Assembly (NCBI RefSeq): GCF_001570725.1
Contig: NZ_BCNV01000001.1
Location: 620,001 to 684,000 of the forward strand
Reading direction: 5' to 3'
Source: Paenibacillus amylolyticus
GTDB lineage: Bacteria; Bacillota; Bacilli; Paenibacillales; Paenibacillaceae
DNA length: 64,000 nucleotides
Part shown: in pieces, positions 63,398-64,000 of the stretch
Position numbering within the stretch: the stretch's first letter is position 1
Layout: each line of letters begins with the position of its first letter
Notes under the pieces: model-generated
The model's database searches: none
Told to the model about the DNA's origin: nothing
The model's input: only the letters and a program-made list of their open reading frames with translations
Position numbers and translations under genes: made by a program

Positions 63398-63438
63398 CGT
63401 TTTCGCTGGATTGAAACGTTTCATTTTATTGCGTTAGA

Positions 63439-63467
63439 AGGAAGACCTGAGAGGGTCTTCTTTTTTG
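63439..63467 (+). terminator. Terminator after the Spo0E-like gene
   Basis: GAAGACC (63441-63447) pairs with GGTCTTC (63454-63460), followed by T6. Confidence 0.8.
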
Positions 63468-63564
63468 TGTGCATAGCAAGGGTGATCCCCTGATAAGACA
63501 GGTTATTTTTTTGCGTGGAACAATTGTGATATATTGGACGTAGGAGACTAAAGGGGGAACTGGA

Positions 63565-64000
63565 ATGAAGAGATTTTGGGGGCTTACTGCGATCATTTCT
63601 ATCGTTTTTCTGCTTGCGGGTTGTGGTGGTAAAGATGGTTTTTCCATTTTCATCATTGATAACCAAGGAAATCCATCTGTAATCTCAGAGCAGTTGCAGG
63701 CTAATTTGCAACAAAAATTGGGCGAGGAACCCAAGGTGGAAGTGATCACCAGTGCGATGTATGATGTTCAGAAAATTATGGTAGAGTATGCGGCTGGTGG
63801 ACATGATATCTTCATTTTGCCTGAAGCCGACATGAAACAATATGGAAGCAATGGCTCCAACATTCCGCTGGATGATACCTTTGATCCGAAGAAGTTTGAG
63901 CGGGGTGTATTTGAAGGCGGTGTATTGGTGGAGAAAGGTGAGGGAGATGACGGTTCAGATCTCAAGCAGGAATCACATCTTTACGGCATTCCGCTCGAAG
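63565..64000 (+). CDS. Lipoprotein of unknown function, partial (runs off the window)
   Basis: The first 145 codons of a gene cut by the window edge. The signal peptide ends in LLAGC (acylated Cys20). The mature part has a region (QLQANLQQKLGEEPKVEV, then YDVQKIMVEYAAGGHDIFIL) that could be a periplasmic-binding-protein-like fold, but no family is recognised. AAGGGGGA lies before ATG 63565. Confidence 0.7.
   Translation, partial: MKRFWGLTAIISIVFLLAGCGGKDGFSIFIIDNQGNPSVISEQLQANLQQKLGEEPKVEVITSAMYDVQKIMVEYAAGGHDIFILPEADMKQYGSNGSNIPLDDTFDPKKFERGVFEGGVLVEKGEGDDGSDLKQESHLYGIPLE

Overview
The window looks like a chromosomal segment of a Paenibacillus-type endospore former (Bacillota). This is inferred from clean AGGAGG-type ribosome sites, T-box leaders, spore-coat and Spo0E-like genes, a Paenibacillus-style AraC/CUT1 sugar-uptake locus, and gene orders shared with Bacillus subtilis (infC-rpmI-rplT, nupNOPQ, ilvBNC-leuA, pheST-zapA...mutS2, alaR-alaT, ytqA-ytqB). 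No database search was possible. No prophage, complete insertion sequence, integron or CRISPR array was seen. One small MITE-like repeat sits upstream of pheS.

Layout. 1-6.7 kb: end of odhA, odhB, then the convergent manA-hydrolase and mnmL-mnmM pairs, a small unknown gene and trmB. 6.7-13 kb: a membrane-anchored AraC-family regulator divergent from two sugar permeases and a binding lipoprotein. 13-16.7 kb: lipid and envelope enzymes (UgtP-like glycosyltransferase, PAP2 phosphatase, processive GT2). 16.8-18.3 kb: infC-rpmI-rplT behind an L20-type leader, with infC starting on AUU. 18.8-23.7 kb: a BmpA-type nucleoside ABC transporter. 23.8-24.7 kb: a GYGPG-repeat protein and a GNAT enzyme.

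24.8-33.1 kb: branched-chain amino acid synthesis: T-box(Leu)-ilvB-ilvN-ilvC-leuA, an opposing aldo/keto reductase, then leuB. leuC, leuD, ilvD and ilvE are not in the window. 33.1-33.9 kb: a peroxiredoxin behind an exact PerR-box match. 34.2-41 kb: a Cys-rich protein, an orphan PAS histidine kinase, a MoxR/DUF58/membrane-protein operon and a DRE-TIM aldolase. 41-43.4 kb: a GGDEF-EAL protein with a degenerate cyclase half, and tRNA-Gly(UCC). 43.5-45.8 kb: an ABC-F ATPase behind an attenuator-like leader with a candidate leader peptide.

45.8-50 kb: MITE-like repeat, T-box(Phe), pheS, pheT. 50.1-52.8 kb: a 913-residue protein consisting of a ZapA domain plus about 800 residues of coiled coil. 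52.9-59 kb: CuA-type cupredoxin lipoprotein, holin-like membrane protein, mutS2, DUF350 protein with a 26-residue membrane peptide, zinc-ribbon protein, MFS transporter. 59-64 kb: FAD oxidoreductase, two coat-like proteins, alaR-alaT, a Spo0E-like phosphatase behind unusual inverted repeats, and the start of a lipoprotein.

Most promising for follow-up: the ZapA/coiled-coil giant, the ABC-F leader-peptide attenuator, the MITE-like repeat whose right end supplies a perfect -35 for the pheS leader, the 25-bp inverted repeat before ilvC, and the operator-like palindromes at pheS and at the Spo0E-like gene.
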